In this document: positions 1-7,211 of the stretch, one piece after another | Position numbering within the stretch: position 1 is the stretch's first letter | Layout: each line of letters begins with the position of its first letter | NCBI GenBank assembly: GCA_023150845.1 | Contig: JAKLKD010000044.1 | Span: 1-32,684 of the forward strand | Reading direction: 5' to 3' | Origin: Myxococcota bacterium | GTDB lineage: Bacteria; Myxococcota_A; UBA796; CAJQPC01 | DNA length: 32,684 nt | The notes under the pieces: model-generated | Seen by the model: only the letters and a program-made list of their open reading frames with translations | Told to the model about the DNA's origin: nothing | The model's database searches: none | Translations under genes and position numbers: made by a program

Positions 1-2
1 CG

Positions 3-119
3 GCGCTGGCGCTCTGCGCGGGCCTCGGCGCGCTGGCGCTGCCCACTTTAGGCGCGAAGGCCCTCTGGACCACAGAGACCGAGGCGCTGGAGTGTCAGCC
101 CGCCCCGCCGCTGAAGTGA
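3..119 (+). CDS. C-terminal end of an unidentified gene (partial)
   Basis: An open frame enters from the left edge and stops with TGA at 117-119. The readable part is 38 codons: an Ala/Leu/Gly-rich hydrophobic stretch that could be a last membrane helix, then a short polar tail ending in Pro-Pro-Leu-Lys. About 34 of the 38 codons end in G or C, as in the real genes of this window, which is the main reason to think it is coding. It converges on the AgmX-like lipoprotein gene and overlaps its last bases (95-119). No family can be named from so short a piece, and a chance frame in GC-rich DNA is possible. Confidence 0.35.
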   Translation, partial: ALALCAGLGALALPTLGAKALWTTETEALECQPAPPLK

Positions 120-622
120 AGGGGGATCACGACGTCCACGGACTCCTCGTTGTGCTGGGGGTAACGCCCCATCGCGATGAGGTCGTTGGCGCACTGCAGC
201 AGCTCGCGGTCGCCGACGCTGTCTTCGGTGACGCACTGGCCGGTCACGAGGCCGTCGGCGCCGATGTGGGCATGGATCACGATGGAGCCCGGTCGGGCCT
301 CGTTCGCCCGGCTCTGCCAGCAGCGCTCCAGGTGGCCGGCGTTGTGCTGAAGCTCGGCCAGCACGCCGGAGTGGTCACCCTCCGGCAGCGCCCAGGGTCC
401 CTCGGGCACCGGGGTGTAGGGCGCGCCGAGGCGCACCGCGACGCCGCCCGCGGGGCCCATCGGGTCGGCGGGGCGGTCGGCGGCGCGCGGCGGGGCGAAG
501 GCGACGTCACCCGCGGTGAACGCGGCTTCACCCGCGGCGGTCGGCGGGGGCTCGGCGACCGTCGAGCCGCAGGCGGCGAGCGTGAGGGCGGCGGTGAGGG
601 CGAGAGCGCGTTGGAACAACAT
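95..622 (-). CDS. AgmX/PglI C-terminal domain-like lipoprotein
   Basis: A 175-residue exported protein. The start at 622 places a typical lipoprotein signal at the N-terminus, with the lipobox Leu-Ala-Ala-Cys at Cys18. A Pro/Ala-rich linker follows. The C-terminal ~90 residues carry the pattern of the myxobacterial AgmX/PglI (TonB-like) domain: Leu-Glu-Arg-Cys-Trp, a Gly-rich strand (HAHIGADGLVTGQCV), a second conserved Cys before an amphipathic helix (LLQCANDLI), and a final strand VDVVIPLHF. In related proteins this domain sits in the periplasm and is linked to gliding or envelope functions, but the exact role is not known. An in-frame upstream extension from 667 would bury the signal peptide, so 622 is preferred. 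A perfect inverted repeat lies 24 bases upstream of the start. Confidence 0.8.
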   Translation of the reverse strand: MLFQRALALTAALTLAACGSTVAEPPPTAAGEAAFTAGDVAFAPPRAADRPADPMGPAGGVAVRLGAPYTPVPEGPWALPEGDHSGVLAELQHNAGHLERCWQSRANEARPGSIVIHAHIGADGLVTGQCVTEDSVGDRELLQCANDLIAMGRYPQHNEESVDVVIPLHFSGGAG

Positions 623-645
623 CGGGGCTCCGGGTCGGTGAGTTG

Positions 646-667
646 ATGTGCTAAAAAAATAGCACAT
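646..667 (-). promoter_or_regulatory. Perfect 8-bp inverted repeat upstream of the AgmX-like gene
   Basis: On the + strand the arms are ATGTGCTA (646-653) and TAGCACAT (660-667), separated by six A. It is strikingly AT-rich in GC-rich DNA and lies 24-45 bases upstream of the lipoprotein ATG at 622, in the expected promoter position. It could be a dimeric repressor operator overlapping the -10 region, or a small hairpin in the 5' leader. No matching site was seen elsewhere in the window, so the regulator is unknown. Confidence 0.5.
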
Positions 668-904
668 GATCTCGCGGGGGTCAACACCAGGTTGATCGCC
701 ACAGCGTGGACACGTCCGCGCAGGGCGCCGACCGTCTCCCCATCAGGCCGCCGAGGTGGGCAGCCCCCGCGACGGCACACACCGCGCGAGACCTGAGCCC
801 CTCGCGACCGCGCACGGACCGTCCCTTGCAGGCCGGGCGACAACGGCGGCGGATGTTGGGCCCGGGCCCCCCTGGGATGCGCCAGCGGCGTTGGACCACG
901 CCCC

Positions 905-1780
905 TTACCCGTCCGACGCCATCGCCTGTCGCAACGCCCGATAAAACGCCGCCGGATCCATCTCACGGGGCTGCGAGACCTGCCCATCCCCCAGCTCCAC
1001 CACCTCCCAGCGGCCGTCGCTCAGTCGGGCGACGTCAAGGCTCACGAAGGGCGAGCGGACACGGCGGACGGCCTCCGCGATGGATGGCTCGTCCAGGATC
1101 GAGGCCTCATCGCCGAAGACCGAGAGGGGGCGGCCTCGCCACAGAAAAACCCGACGCTCCTCGATGAGCGGGGCCCCGGTACGCGCCTCCACGCCGCTTG
1201 AGCGGTAGGGACGAAACGCCCGCAGCACGACGCCGCCGTTCAGGTCGTCGCCTTGTTCGTTCAAGAAGGCCTGGACGACCCTCAGGGCCGCGACCTCGTC
1301 CCGGGTGTCAGGGACAAAACAAGCCTCATTCCAGAGGTGCTTCGCCGACTTTACATAGTCCTTCACGATGGCGGGGCCCGGCGGGAGCTGCGCCAGCGCC
1401 GCGCGGGCCTCATCGAGGTGACCTGAGGTCGTCCACACGCTCCGCGCGGTGACGCCTACAAAGTCGGCGAACCAGTTGGGGAGCTGGTGGGCGTAGCCGT
1501 AGGCGCTCGGCGACACCACGAGAGGCGCGCCGCGGGCGTCCAGCGCCGCCGCGAGGGCCGCATAGACCGGGGGCTTGAGCATCCAGCCGCGGTACACGCT
1601 CGGCCCGACCCCCTCGGGGACCTGGCGCACGGCGCGCATCGGCGCGGACTCATAGACAAGCTCCTCAAACGAGATGAGGTGGATGGCGAAGCCCGCGCCT
1701 TCGGCGGCGGCGGCTTGTTGGGCGAAGTCGGGCTCGACCGCTCGGGGACGAGCGGGGTCGCAGGGGAACAGCAGGTTCAT
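905..1780 (-). CDS. ATP-grasp protein, R2K clade-like
   Basis: A 291-residue cytosolic protein starting at ATG 1780, with GAGG about five bases upstream. It looks like an R2K-clade ATP-grasp ligase (the group that includes the former DUF4343). The N-terminal half has a Rossmann-like start (MNLLFPCDP) and a VYRGWMLKP segment. The ATP-grasp half has a Lys-containing strand (AIVKDYVKSAKHLWNEACFV), an Arg-Phe-Leu-Trp-Arg-Gly strand (RRVFLWRGRPLSVFGDEA), and the C-terminal acidic motif EVVELGDGQVS expected to bind Mg-ATP. Such enzymes couple a carboxylate to an amine using ATP; members occur in bacteria and phages with mostly unknown substrates. It stands alone on its strand, so context gives no substrate. 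Confidence 0.75.
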   Translation of the reverse strand: MNLLFPCDPARPRAVEPDFAQQAAAAEGAGFAIHLISFEELVYESAPMRAVRQVPEGVGPSVYRGWMLKPPVYAALAAALDARGAPLVVSPSAYGYAHQLPNWFADFVGVTARSVWTTSGHLDEARAALAQLPPGPAIVKDYVKSAKHLWNEACFVPDTRDEVAALRVVQAFLNEQGDDLNGGVVLRAFRPYRSSGVEARTGAPLIEERRVFLWRGRPLSVFGDEASILDEPSIAEAVRRVRSPFVSLDVARLSDGRWEVVELGDGQVSQPREMDPAAFYRALRQAMASDG

Positions 1781-1880
1781 GTTCGCCTCACGGGGAGCTA
1801 TCGTAGCGCGGTCTTGTGCACAGCCGGATCACCGTCCACCTGGGGCGCCGGGACTCACCCCGCCAAACCACACGGCGCGC

Positions 1881-2024
1881 ATGCGCGACATGCTGGAGGC
1901 CATCCACACGAAGGCCGACCCCGCCGACCGGGACACGCTCAAGACGCTTGAGGAGGAGTGGCTCTACACCGAGGCTTGCCCCGCGGACTACGCGACAAGA
2001 TGCCGGGCGAGACAGCCCAGGTGA
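1881..2024 (+). CDS. Small open frame, possible gene remnant
   Basis: A 47-codon frame inside the 402-base stretch between the ATP-grasp gene and the SnoaL-like gene. Its first ~38 codons have the strong G/C third-position bias of real genes and encode a charged helical peptide (MRDMLEAIHTKADPADRDTL and on). The bias is lost in the last codons before the stop. No ribosome-binding site precedes the ATG. It may be a short protein, or the leftover of a longer gene; the +1 frame continues open for a further ~20 codons. No function can be given. The rest of 1781-2182 holds only the palindrome at 2101. Confidence 0.25.
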   Translation: MRDMLEAIHTKADPADRDTLKTLEEEWLYTEACPADYATRCRARQPR

Positions 2025-2100
2025 GACGCGCGGCCGCCTCGGCTGGGCCCGTCAGCGCGCGCTGAGCGGCGACGGGCGCGGGCGCCATTGTCAAGCAGGA

Positions 2101-2117
2101 CTGGACATCCTGTCCAG
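2101..2117. promoter_or_regulatory. 17-bp palindrome upstream of the SnoaL-like gene
   Basis: CTGGACATCCTGTCCAG has perfect 7-bp arms around a 3-base centre. It lies 66 bases before the ATG at 2183. A weak sigma-70-like pair follows it (TTGTCT at 2129, 17-base spacer, TACCCT at 2152). The position fits an operator for a dimeric regulator upstream of the -35 site. No regulator gene is adjacent, so a distant factor would have to act here. Confidence 0.45.
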
Positions 2118-2182
2118 ATCACCGCTCATTGTCTCAAATCTCGGTCGTCACTACCCTCTGGCTATCCACCAAGGAGCGACCG

Positions 2183-2638
2183 ATGTTCACTGCGACCGAT
2201 CACCTCGAGATCCTCAACCTCGTCCACCGCTACTCCATCACGACCGACAACGCCGACGCCGAGGGCTTCATGGCCTGCTGGGTGTCCCCCGAAGAGTTCG
2301 GCGGCTACGACAGCGGCGCCTTCGGCAACATGAAGACCTGGGACGACCTGTACAACTTCGAGAAGCACCACGTCGGCCCCGGCGGCATGGCGAACGGCAA
2401 ACGCCACCAGGTGACGAACGTACACATCGAGGCCGTAAGCCCCACCGAGGCCCGGGTCACCCACGACCTCATCGTGCTGGAGGTAAAGGACGAGCCCCGC
2501 GTCATCGCCACGGGGCGGTATGACAACAACGTCGTCGTCAAGACCGCCCAGGGCTGGCGGTTCAAGTCGCGCCATCTGGCGGTAGACCCCGGCTTCTTCG
2601 CCTTGATGGCGCGGCTCGGGGTGAACGCGCACGAGTGA
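2183..2638 (+). CDS. SnoaL-like / NTF2-fold protein
   Basis: A 151-residue protein of the SnoaL-like (NTF2 fold) superfamily, the usual length for a single-domain member. The start at 2183 is set by AAGGAG at 2171-2176; an upstream in-frame codon at 2129 has no such signal. The N-terminal helix ([20 protein letters not shown]) with the phrase 'AEGFMACW' is the typical SnoaL opening, in which Asp and His line the pocket. The rest alternates strands ending in [15 protein letters not shown]. Members include ketosteroid-isomerase-like enzymes, polyketide cyclases and ring-hydroxylating beta-subunit relatives, so the substrate cannot be read from sequence. It converges on the dihydrofolate-reductase-like gene, whose original stop is three bases away. 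Confidence 0.8.
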   Translation: MFTATDHLEILNLVHRYSITTDNADAEGFMACWVSPEEFGGYDSGAFGNMKTWDDLYNFEKHHVGPGGMANGKRHQVTNVHIEAVSPTEARVTHDLIVLEVKDEPRVIATGRYDNNVVVKTAQGWRFKSRHLAVDPGFFALMARLGVNAHE

Positions 2639-2694
2639 GCCTCAGGCCGGGACGTAGACCAACCGCACACAGTCCGCGCCGAGGCGCCCCTCGC

Positions 2695-3183
2695 TCACCA
2701 GCCGCAGCGGGGGCGCGGGCCGACAAAGTACGGCTTGCCTTGACCCAAGACGTAGGGCCGGAGGTAGAGGTGGTACTCGTCGATCAGGCCAAGCTCGGTC
2801 AGCGCCCCGGCCAGCTTGGGCCCGGCGACGTCAAAGAGGCCCTCGTGCTCCGCCTTGAGGCGCCGCACCGTGCCCTCTAAGTCCTCACGGACGAGGGTGG
2901 TGTTGGGGCCCACGGCGTCCAGGGACCGCGAGAAGACCCACTTGGGGATCGACCGCCAGGCGTCCCCGAACTCACGCTCCGCGTCGCCCCACTCAGGGCG
3001 ATCGTCGTGCCAGTAGCGCATAAACTCGTAGATGCCGCGCCCCATGAGGCTGCCCGACATCTCGCGGGTGCGCTGGACGAAGTGTTGGAAGAGCGCCTCG
3101 TCCGGCGGAGGGATCTCCAGCGTCCCCGAGGGGCCGTCGATGTAACCGTCCAGGGACTGCATCATGCCGTAGAAGAGCTTCAT
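2695..3183 (-). CDS. RibD-C/dihydrofolate reductase family protein, 3' frameshift
   Basis: The 162-residue open part starts at ATG 3183 (MKLFYGMMQSLDGYIDGPSG), the classic opening of the YyaP/YwjB-like RibD-C family, which has a dihydrofolate-reductase fold and probably binds NADPH. Further family marks are LMGRGIYEFMRYW, KWVFSRSL, the strand-turn FDVAGPKLAGALTELGLIDE, and YHLYLRPYVLGQGKPYFVGP. The reading frame then breaks in a run of five G on the + strand (2709-2713) and stops at 2695. In the shifted frame the expected family ending (PLRLVSEGRLGADCVRLVYV, then Pro-Ala) continues to a stop at 2642-2644. One extra base in the run would restore a 180-residue protein. This is therefore either a sequencing error in a homopolymer or a recent, mild pseudogenisation. 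Confidence 0.85.
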   Translation of the reverse strand: MKLFYGMMQSLDGYIDGPSGTLEIPPPDEALFQHFVQRTREMSGSLMGRGIYEFMRYWHDDRPEWGDAEREFGDAWRSIPKWVFSRSLDAVGPNTTLVREDLEGTVRRLKAEHEGLFDVAGPKLAGALTELGLIDEYHLYLRPYVLGQGKPYFVGPRPRCGW

Positions 3184-3271
3184 CTGCGTGTTCCTCTCAA
3201 GTTCGTGGCGGGGAGCCTCAACGATTATCCCATCGGCCACGCCGCCGAGAGGCGCGCGGACCAGCCGAGGC

Positions 3272-3613
3272 TCAGGCGCGCAGCACCTTACTCATGGCCC
3301 GGCCCTTGGCGAGCTCATCGACGAGCTTGTCGAGGTACCGGATCTTCTGCATCAAGGGATCCTCGACGGTCTCCACACGCACACCGCAGACGACGCCGGT
3401 GATCAAGGAGACGTTCGGGTTCAGCGAGGCCCCGGCGAAGAAGTCCATGAAGGTGGTGGCGCCGGCGACATGAGCGGCGAGGGCCTGCTCGTCGTAGCCG
3501 GTGAGCCAGCGGATGACCTCGTCCAGCTCCGCCTGGGTGCGGCCTTTTCGCTCAACCTTGGCCAGGTATGCGGGGTAGACGGCGCCGAAACGTGTGGTGA
3601 AGATGCGGTGCAT
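3272..3613 (-). CDS. DUF2200 family protein
   Basis: A 113-residue protein starting at ATG 3613 ([20 protein letters not shown]). The whole chain matches what I know of the DUF2200 family: KVERKGRT near residue 20, [33 protein letters not shown], and the highly conserved tail [20 protein letters not shown]. The length is normal for the family, whose function is unknown; members are small cytosolic proteins. A longer in-frame start at 3739 only adds an Arg-rich stretch with no family match. It lies downstream of the dihydrofolate-reductase-like gene's divergent side and shares no obvious operon. Confidence 0.85.
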   Translation of the reverse strand: MHRIFTTRFGAVYPAYLAKVERKGRTQAELDEVIRWLTGYDEQALAAHVAGATTFMDFFAGASLNPNVSLITGVVCGVRVETVEDPLMQKIRYLDKLVDELAKGRAMSKVLRA

Positions 3614-3735
3614 GAAGCGCTCTTTAGCCCGGCGCTCCGAGCGACGCACGCGCCGGGAGCCCCCTTGGCCGCTGCGCTGGCGGCGGCTCTCCAGCCGCGC
3701 AGCACGGGGCCTTGAGCGTAACTCAGGCCGTGACT

Positions 3736-3755
3736 CCAACTTTCTCTACTGACCT
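3736..3755 (+). promoter_or_regulatory. Lipoprotein upstream element, copy A
   Basis: CCAACTTTCTCTACTGACC, with the invariant core TTTCTCTA at 3741-3748, 84 bases before the ATG at 3825. It is the first of four copies (3741, 5010, 6357, 14659), each upstream of a lipoprotein gene. The surrounding sequence is not otherwise conserved. It may be a promoter for an alternative sigma factor (the CAAC resembles the AAC of ECF -35 boxes), or a regulator site. Confidence 0.6.
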
Positions 3756-3824
3756 CACGGCGCGGCCGTGCGATCTTTGTGGCCTGCTCGACTTCTCACA
3801 CCGCCCCCATGATTGGAGCGCGCG

Positions 3825-4982
3825 ATGTCCAGGCTGCCCAAACTCCTGCTCCTCGTGCCGCTTCTCGCCTGCAACGACCCCGGCCCCGCCGCCGTCGCCA
3901 ACGACGACGATGGCGCCTGGCCGAGCCTCCCTGACCTCGACGAGCAGATCGTGGAGATCATGGAGCAGGACCACGTCCCTGGCCTCACGGCCTGCATCAC
4001 CCGGGACGGGGAGACCCTCTGGTGCCAAGGGTATGGCTGGGCCGAGGTCTCGACGGAGCGCCCCGCCCTGCCGGACACCCCGTTCTTGACCGCCAGCGTG
4101 TCCAAGACCGTCGTGGCCATCGCCGTCGCCCAAGGTGTCGAGCGCCTCGGCCTCGACCTCGACGCCCGGGTTGACGCCGTCGTGCCTTTTGAGGTCAGCC
4201 ACCCCGACTTCCCCCGGCAAGACATCACCCTGCGTAGGCTCGCCTCACACAGCTCGGGGATCGCCGACAACTGGGACCTCATCGACACCTTGTACACCGA
4301 CGGCATGGACTCCCCCCTCGGCCTGGGCGACTACATGAAGGGTTACCTCACCCCCGGGGGTCGCTACTACGACTACGCGGAGAACTGGACCTACGACGGC
4401 CCCGGCGGCGCCGCGGAGTACTCCAACATCGGCTCGGCCCTCGCCGCCTACGCCGTAGAGGTCGCCGCGGACCAGCCCTTCCACCGCTTCTGTGACACAA
4501 ACATCTTCGCCGTCTTGGGCATGGAGAACACCGACTGGCGGCTCACCGGCCTGGATGAGCCCGCCCCCGCCTTGCCCTATTATTGGGCCCAAGGCGGCTA
4601 CGAGAGCTACGGGCACTACGGCTTCCCGGACTACCCCTCGGGGCAGCTCCGCTCCAGCGCCGAGGCCCTGTCCCGCCTCCTGCTCATGATCGAAGGGGGC
4701 GGCGCCCTCGACGGCGCCCGTGTCCTCACGCTCGAGAGCGTCGAGGCCCTGCTCAGCGTGCAGTACCGCGACCTCGACCCCGACCAAGGCCTGTTCTGGT
4801 ACCGTTGGGAGCTCGACGGGGGTGAGGTCTGGGGGCACAACGGCGGTGAGTTCGGCGCGAGCACGGAGATCTTGTTGACCGAGGACGGCGTGGGGCTCGT
4901 CGTGCTCATGAACGCCGAGGGGCGAAACCGCACGCTGGAGGACGTCGAGCTCGCGCTCCTCGACGCCAGCGGCGCGCTCTGA
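3825..4982 (+). CDS. Serine hydrolase lipoprotein, class C beta-lactamase-like
   Basis: A 385-residue lipoprotein. ATG 3825 is chosen because GGAG lies six bases upstream and it gives a clean lipoprotein signal with Cys16 in the lipobox. After an acidic linker comes a beta-lactamase/penicillin-binding-protein fold: the nucleophile motif Ser91-Val-Ser-Lys94 (TASVSKTVVA), the Tyr199-Ser-Asn201 motif (AAEYSNIGSALAAYA), and His338-Asn-Gly-Gly341 in place of the Lys-Thr-Gly strand, as in class C-like esterases and peptidases. The motif SHSSGIAD near 143 is also typical. It should act at the outer face of a membrane on an ester, amide or D-amino-acid peptide; antibiotic hydrolysis is not implied. 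It is first of three consecutive lipoprotein genes with the shared upstream element. Confidence 0.88.
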   Translation: MSRLPKLLLLVPLLACNDPGPAAVANDDDGAWPSLPDLDEQIVEIMEQDHVPGLTACITRDGETLWCQGYGWAEVSTERPALPDTPFLTASVSKTVVAIAVAQGVERLGLDLDARVDAVVPFEVSHPDFPRQDITLRRLASHSSGIADNWDLIDTLYTDGMDSPLGLGDYMKGYLTPGGRYYDYAENWTYDGPGGAAEYSNIGSALAAYAVEVAADQPFHRFCDTNIFAVLGMENTDWRLTGLDEPAPALPYYWAQGGYESYGHYGFPDYPSGQLRSSAEALSRLLLMIEGGGALDGARVLTLESVEALLSVQYRDLDPDQGLFWYRWELDGGEVWGHNGGEFGASTEILLTEDGVGLVVLMNAEGRNRTLEDVELALLDASGAL

Positions 4983-5004
4983 GATCAGGCGCCTGTCCGG
5001 GCTT

Positions 5005-5023
5005 CAACCTTTCTCTATTGAAA
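5005..5023 (+). promoter_or_regulatory. Lipoprotein upstream element, copy B
   Basis: CAACCTTTCTCTATTGAAA with core TTTCTCTA at 5010-5017, 92 bases before the ATG at 5102. It lies in the 119-base gap after the beta-lactamase-like gene, which shows that the thioredoxin-fold lipoprotein probably has its own promoter. Compare copies A, C and D. Confidence 0.6.
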
Positions 5024-5101
5024 TGCCTCAAGACCTCGGCGAACCTTGCCGGGGCATGAGGGTGAACCTCATCCTCACATCCCCCACGAAGGGAGCGCGT
5101 C

Positions 5102-6253
5102 ATGGCTCAGAAGCTCATCACCACCCTCCTGCTCCTCCCCCTGCTGGCCTGCGCCGACAAGGGCGGAGATGCGGACTCCCAGGCCGACAGCGGCGCCCCG
5201 GCGACCACCCCCTACGGCCCGGACAACGCCTGGTACCACGCCCCTGACGCCAGCCTCGTCCCTGACGAGCCCGCGGAGGACGTGTGGACACGCGGCGAGC
5301 AGGTGCCCAACCTTCGGTTCACCGACCAGAACGGCGATGAGGTCTGGCTGTACCAGTTCTTTGGGCAGACCGTCTACCTCGACTTCGCGGCCGATTGGTG
5401 CGGCCCCTGTCACGACTACGCGCCTTACCTCGATGAGTTCAACGAGCAGTACGGCGAAGACGCCGTGGTCATCACGATGTTGGTGGATGATTACGACTTT
5501 GCGCTGGCGACCGCGGAGACCGTCGAGGGTTGGGTGAGCCGACACGGCAGCGCGGGTCCGGTCGTCTGGCTCGACGAGGAGCAGTACGCGCGTCTCGTGC
5601 GGCCCAGCTCCTGGCCCCAGATCACGCTCATCGATCCAGAGCTTCGGTATGTGCACGAGCAGGTGAACTCGCTCTACGACGACCTCTGGATTGAGCAGGT
5701 CATCGACCGTATGGTCATGGCCATCGGCGGCAGCCTCGACTATGAGGCTGAGGTGTGCGGCGATGGCTTCGACAACGACCTCGACCTCACCGCCGACTGT
5801 ATGGACCCCAGCTGCACGGCCGAGTGCGGCGAGAGCGCGCTCACGGGGAGCCTCTCGCCCTGCACGCCCGATCCCGACATGCTCACCGCGCGGGCCGACG
5901 TCTGGGAGATCACCGTGACCGGCGGCGTGGCCACCTTCGAGGGCGACGGAGTGGCGGAGGGGACCGGCTTCGACCAGCTCATCTACCTCCGCCCGCCGGG
6001 CAAGAGCTGGGACGAGAAGATCGTATTGGGAGACGACGAGTGGGCCTGCACCTGGCCCCTGGAGACCTACGGCTGCGCCCGCGGGTGGCTCCGCCCCGGC
6101 ACCTGGGAGATCATGGTCACGTCTGGCACCGGCGGATCCGACGAGTGGGACGGGGACTGCGTTGACCCCGAGCTCGGGGAGTACACCCTGCGCTTCTCGG
6201 GCGACGTGAGCTTTAAGCTCTTGCAGGATGACGTGGAGCTTCAGAGCCTCTGA
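5102..6253 (+). CDS. Thioredoxin-fold (TlpA-like) lipoprotein with Cys-Gly-Asp-Gly repeat
   Basis: A 383-residue lipoprotein with Cys17 in the lipobox followed by Ala-Asp-Lys-Gly-Gly-Asp; AAGGGAG stands six bases before ATG 5102. Residues ~62-205 are a TlpA/thioredoxin domain with the active-site motif WCGPC (99-103), a following helix (DYAPYLDEFNEQYG), and the cis-Pro loop Ser-Trp-Pro-Gln-Ile-Thr (170-175). Residues 218-242 hold the pattern C-G-D-G-x-D-N-D-x-D-x-x-x-D-C-x-D-P-x-C, an acidic Cys-rich repeat common in myxobacterial surface proteins and probably metal- or calcium-binding. The last ~140 residues form a beta-rich domain of unknown family with paired Cys. It is expected to catalyse thiol-disulfide exchange outside the cytoplasm; its partner is unknown. 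Confidence 0.88.
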   Translation: MAQKLITTLLLLPLLACADKGGDADSQADSGAPATTPYGPDNAWYHAPDASLVPDEPAEDVWTRGEQVPNLRFTDQNGDEVWLYQFFGQTVYLDFAADWCGPCHDYAPYLDEFNEQYGEDAVVITMLVDDYDFALATAETVEGWVSRHGSAGPVVWLDEEQYARLVRPSSWPQITLIDPELRYVHEQVNSLYDDLWIEQVIDRMVMAIGGSLDYEAEVCGDGFDNDLDLTADCMDPSCTAECGESALTGSLSPCTPDPDMLTARADVWEITVTGGVATFEGDGVAEGTGFDQLIYLRPPGKSWDEKIVLGDDEWACTWPLETYGCARGWLRPGTWEIMVTSGTGGSDEWDGDCVDPELGEYTLRFSGDVSFKLLQDDVELQSL

Positions 6254-6275
6254 GCCCGCCGCCGCGCAGCCCGGC

Positions 6276-6303
6276 CAGAACGGCGCCTTGTTGCGCTGTT
6301 CTG
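6276..6303 (+). terminator. 11-bp stem-loop after the thioredoxin lipoprotein gene
   Basis: The arms CAGAACGGCGC (6276-6286) and GCGCTGTTCTG (6293-6303) pair over 11 positions (one G-U) around the loop CTTGTT. The hairpin begins 22 bases after the stop codon at 6253. No T-tract follows, so if it ends transcription it is not a textbook intrinsic terminator; it could instead protect the mRNA 3' end. Confidence 0.5.
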
Positions 6304-6351
6304 CGGCGTTGTGCGCCCGTCGTGATGGGCTAAATCTTCTGGTGCACGGGT

Positions 6352-6369
6352 CAAGGTTTCTCTATAGCC
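6352..6369 (+). promoter_or_regulatory. Lipoprotein upstream element, copy C
   Basis: CAAGGTTTCTCTATAGCC with core TTTCTCTA at 6357-6364, 75 bases before the ATG at 6432. Just before the ATG is the 17-base block ATCACCAAGAGGAGTGC (6412-6428), identical to 14749-14765 in front of the paralogous gene. Confidence 0.6.
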
Positions 6370-6431
6370 GCGGCGCAAGGGACCACGCACAATAGCCCCC
6401 AGGTGAGCACAATCACCAAGAGGAGTGCACC

Positions 6432-7151
6432 ATGTCCCGCGCTGTACAGATGTTTCTGATCCTGATCCCGCTCACGGCCTGCGCGGACAAGGGTGGGGAT
6501 GACACCGGGGAGACCGCGCTCCCGAAGACCGTCTCGCTGGAGATCAACCTCACCGACGTCGGCGTAGAGACCGCGGTCGCCGGGGGCACCATCAGCTCCT
6601 TGGGCGAGGACTACTCCGTCGACAGCGGCGCCTACATCTACTTAGAGATCCCGGCGAACGAGGCCCTCGTCGCTGAGGCCGACGCGCCGTCCTACATGCA
6701 CAGCGTGCTGCACTACTTCTCGTTGGAGGAGGACTTCTCCACCTACATCCCGATGCTCCAGACCACGACCCGCGACCAGCTCGCGGGGGCGCTCGGCTCG
6801 TCCTACGACGCCACGAAGGCGATGTTTATGGTGCGGACCTACACCCGGGACGCCACGGGCGCCCTGCAGAAGCTGGGCGGCGTCACCGTTGAGCTTGACG
6901 TCGAGTACGAGTTCGCCGTGACCAGCACCGCGTCGAGCCCCATCGGCGTCAAGCCCGGCAACGTCACCGACGACAGCTCCTTGGCCCAGATCACCTTCAT
7001 CAACACCGCCCCCGGCGACGCGGGCCTGCTGCTCACCTTGCCCGAGGGTGTGTCGAGCTGCACCTGGTACCGCGGTGATCTTGAGGTCTCGGCTTGGAAG
7101 GTGCCCCTCGTCGCCGACGCGGTGAACGGCGCCTACATCGTCTGCCTCTGA
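6432..7151 (+). CDS. Lipoprotein of an unrecognised family (paralogue of 14769-15560)
   Basis: A 239-residue lipoprotein with Cys17 in the lipobox and the Ala-Asp-Lys-Gly-Gly-Asp start shared with the thioredoxin-fold neighbour. The first half (YSVDSGAYIYLEIPANEALV) looks like a carboxypeptidase-regulatory/PEGA-like beta sandwich. The second half is closely matched by the gene at 14769: TRDQLAGALGSSYD..TKA, VRTYTRD.TGALQKLGGVTV, an Ile/Asn-rich strand ITFINTAPG, and SSCTWYRGDLEVSAW near the C-terminus, with a final Cys two residues from the end. The two conserved Cys (in CTWYRGD and at the C-terminus) could form a disulfide. I do not recognise a named family. It is likely exposed on the cell surface or in the periplasm; it has no catalytic motif that I can see. 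Confidence 0.75.
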   Translation: MSRAVQMFLILIPLTACADKGGDDTGETALPKTVSLEINLTDVGVETAVAGGTISSLGEDYSVDSGAYIYLEIPANEALVAEADAPSYMHSVLHYFSLEEDFSTYIPMLQTTTRDQLAGALGSSYDATKAMFMVRTYTRDATGALQKLGGVTVELDVEYEFAVTSTASSPIGVKPGNVTDDSSLAQITFINTAPGDAGLLLTLPEGVSSCTWYRGDLEVSAWKVPLVADAVNGAYIVCL

Positions 7152-7211
7152 GCCCCGCGTGGACCGTCGGGCCCCTGTGGTATCTGTCAGGCGTCTTGAC
7201 CGGAGCGTCTC

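Noticed and set aside
3683-3698. GCGGCT-CTCC-AGCCGC hairpin upstream of the DUF2200 start
   Set aside because: Only six pairs in very GC-rich sequence and no functional position; likely chance.
4986-4995. CAGGCGCCTG palindrome after the beta-lactamase-like gene
   Set aside because: No loop for a hairpin and within chance expectation for this base composition.
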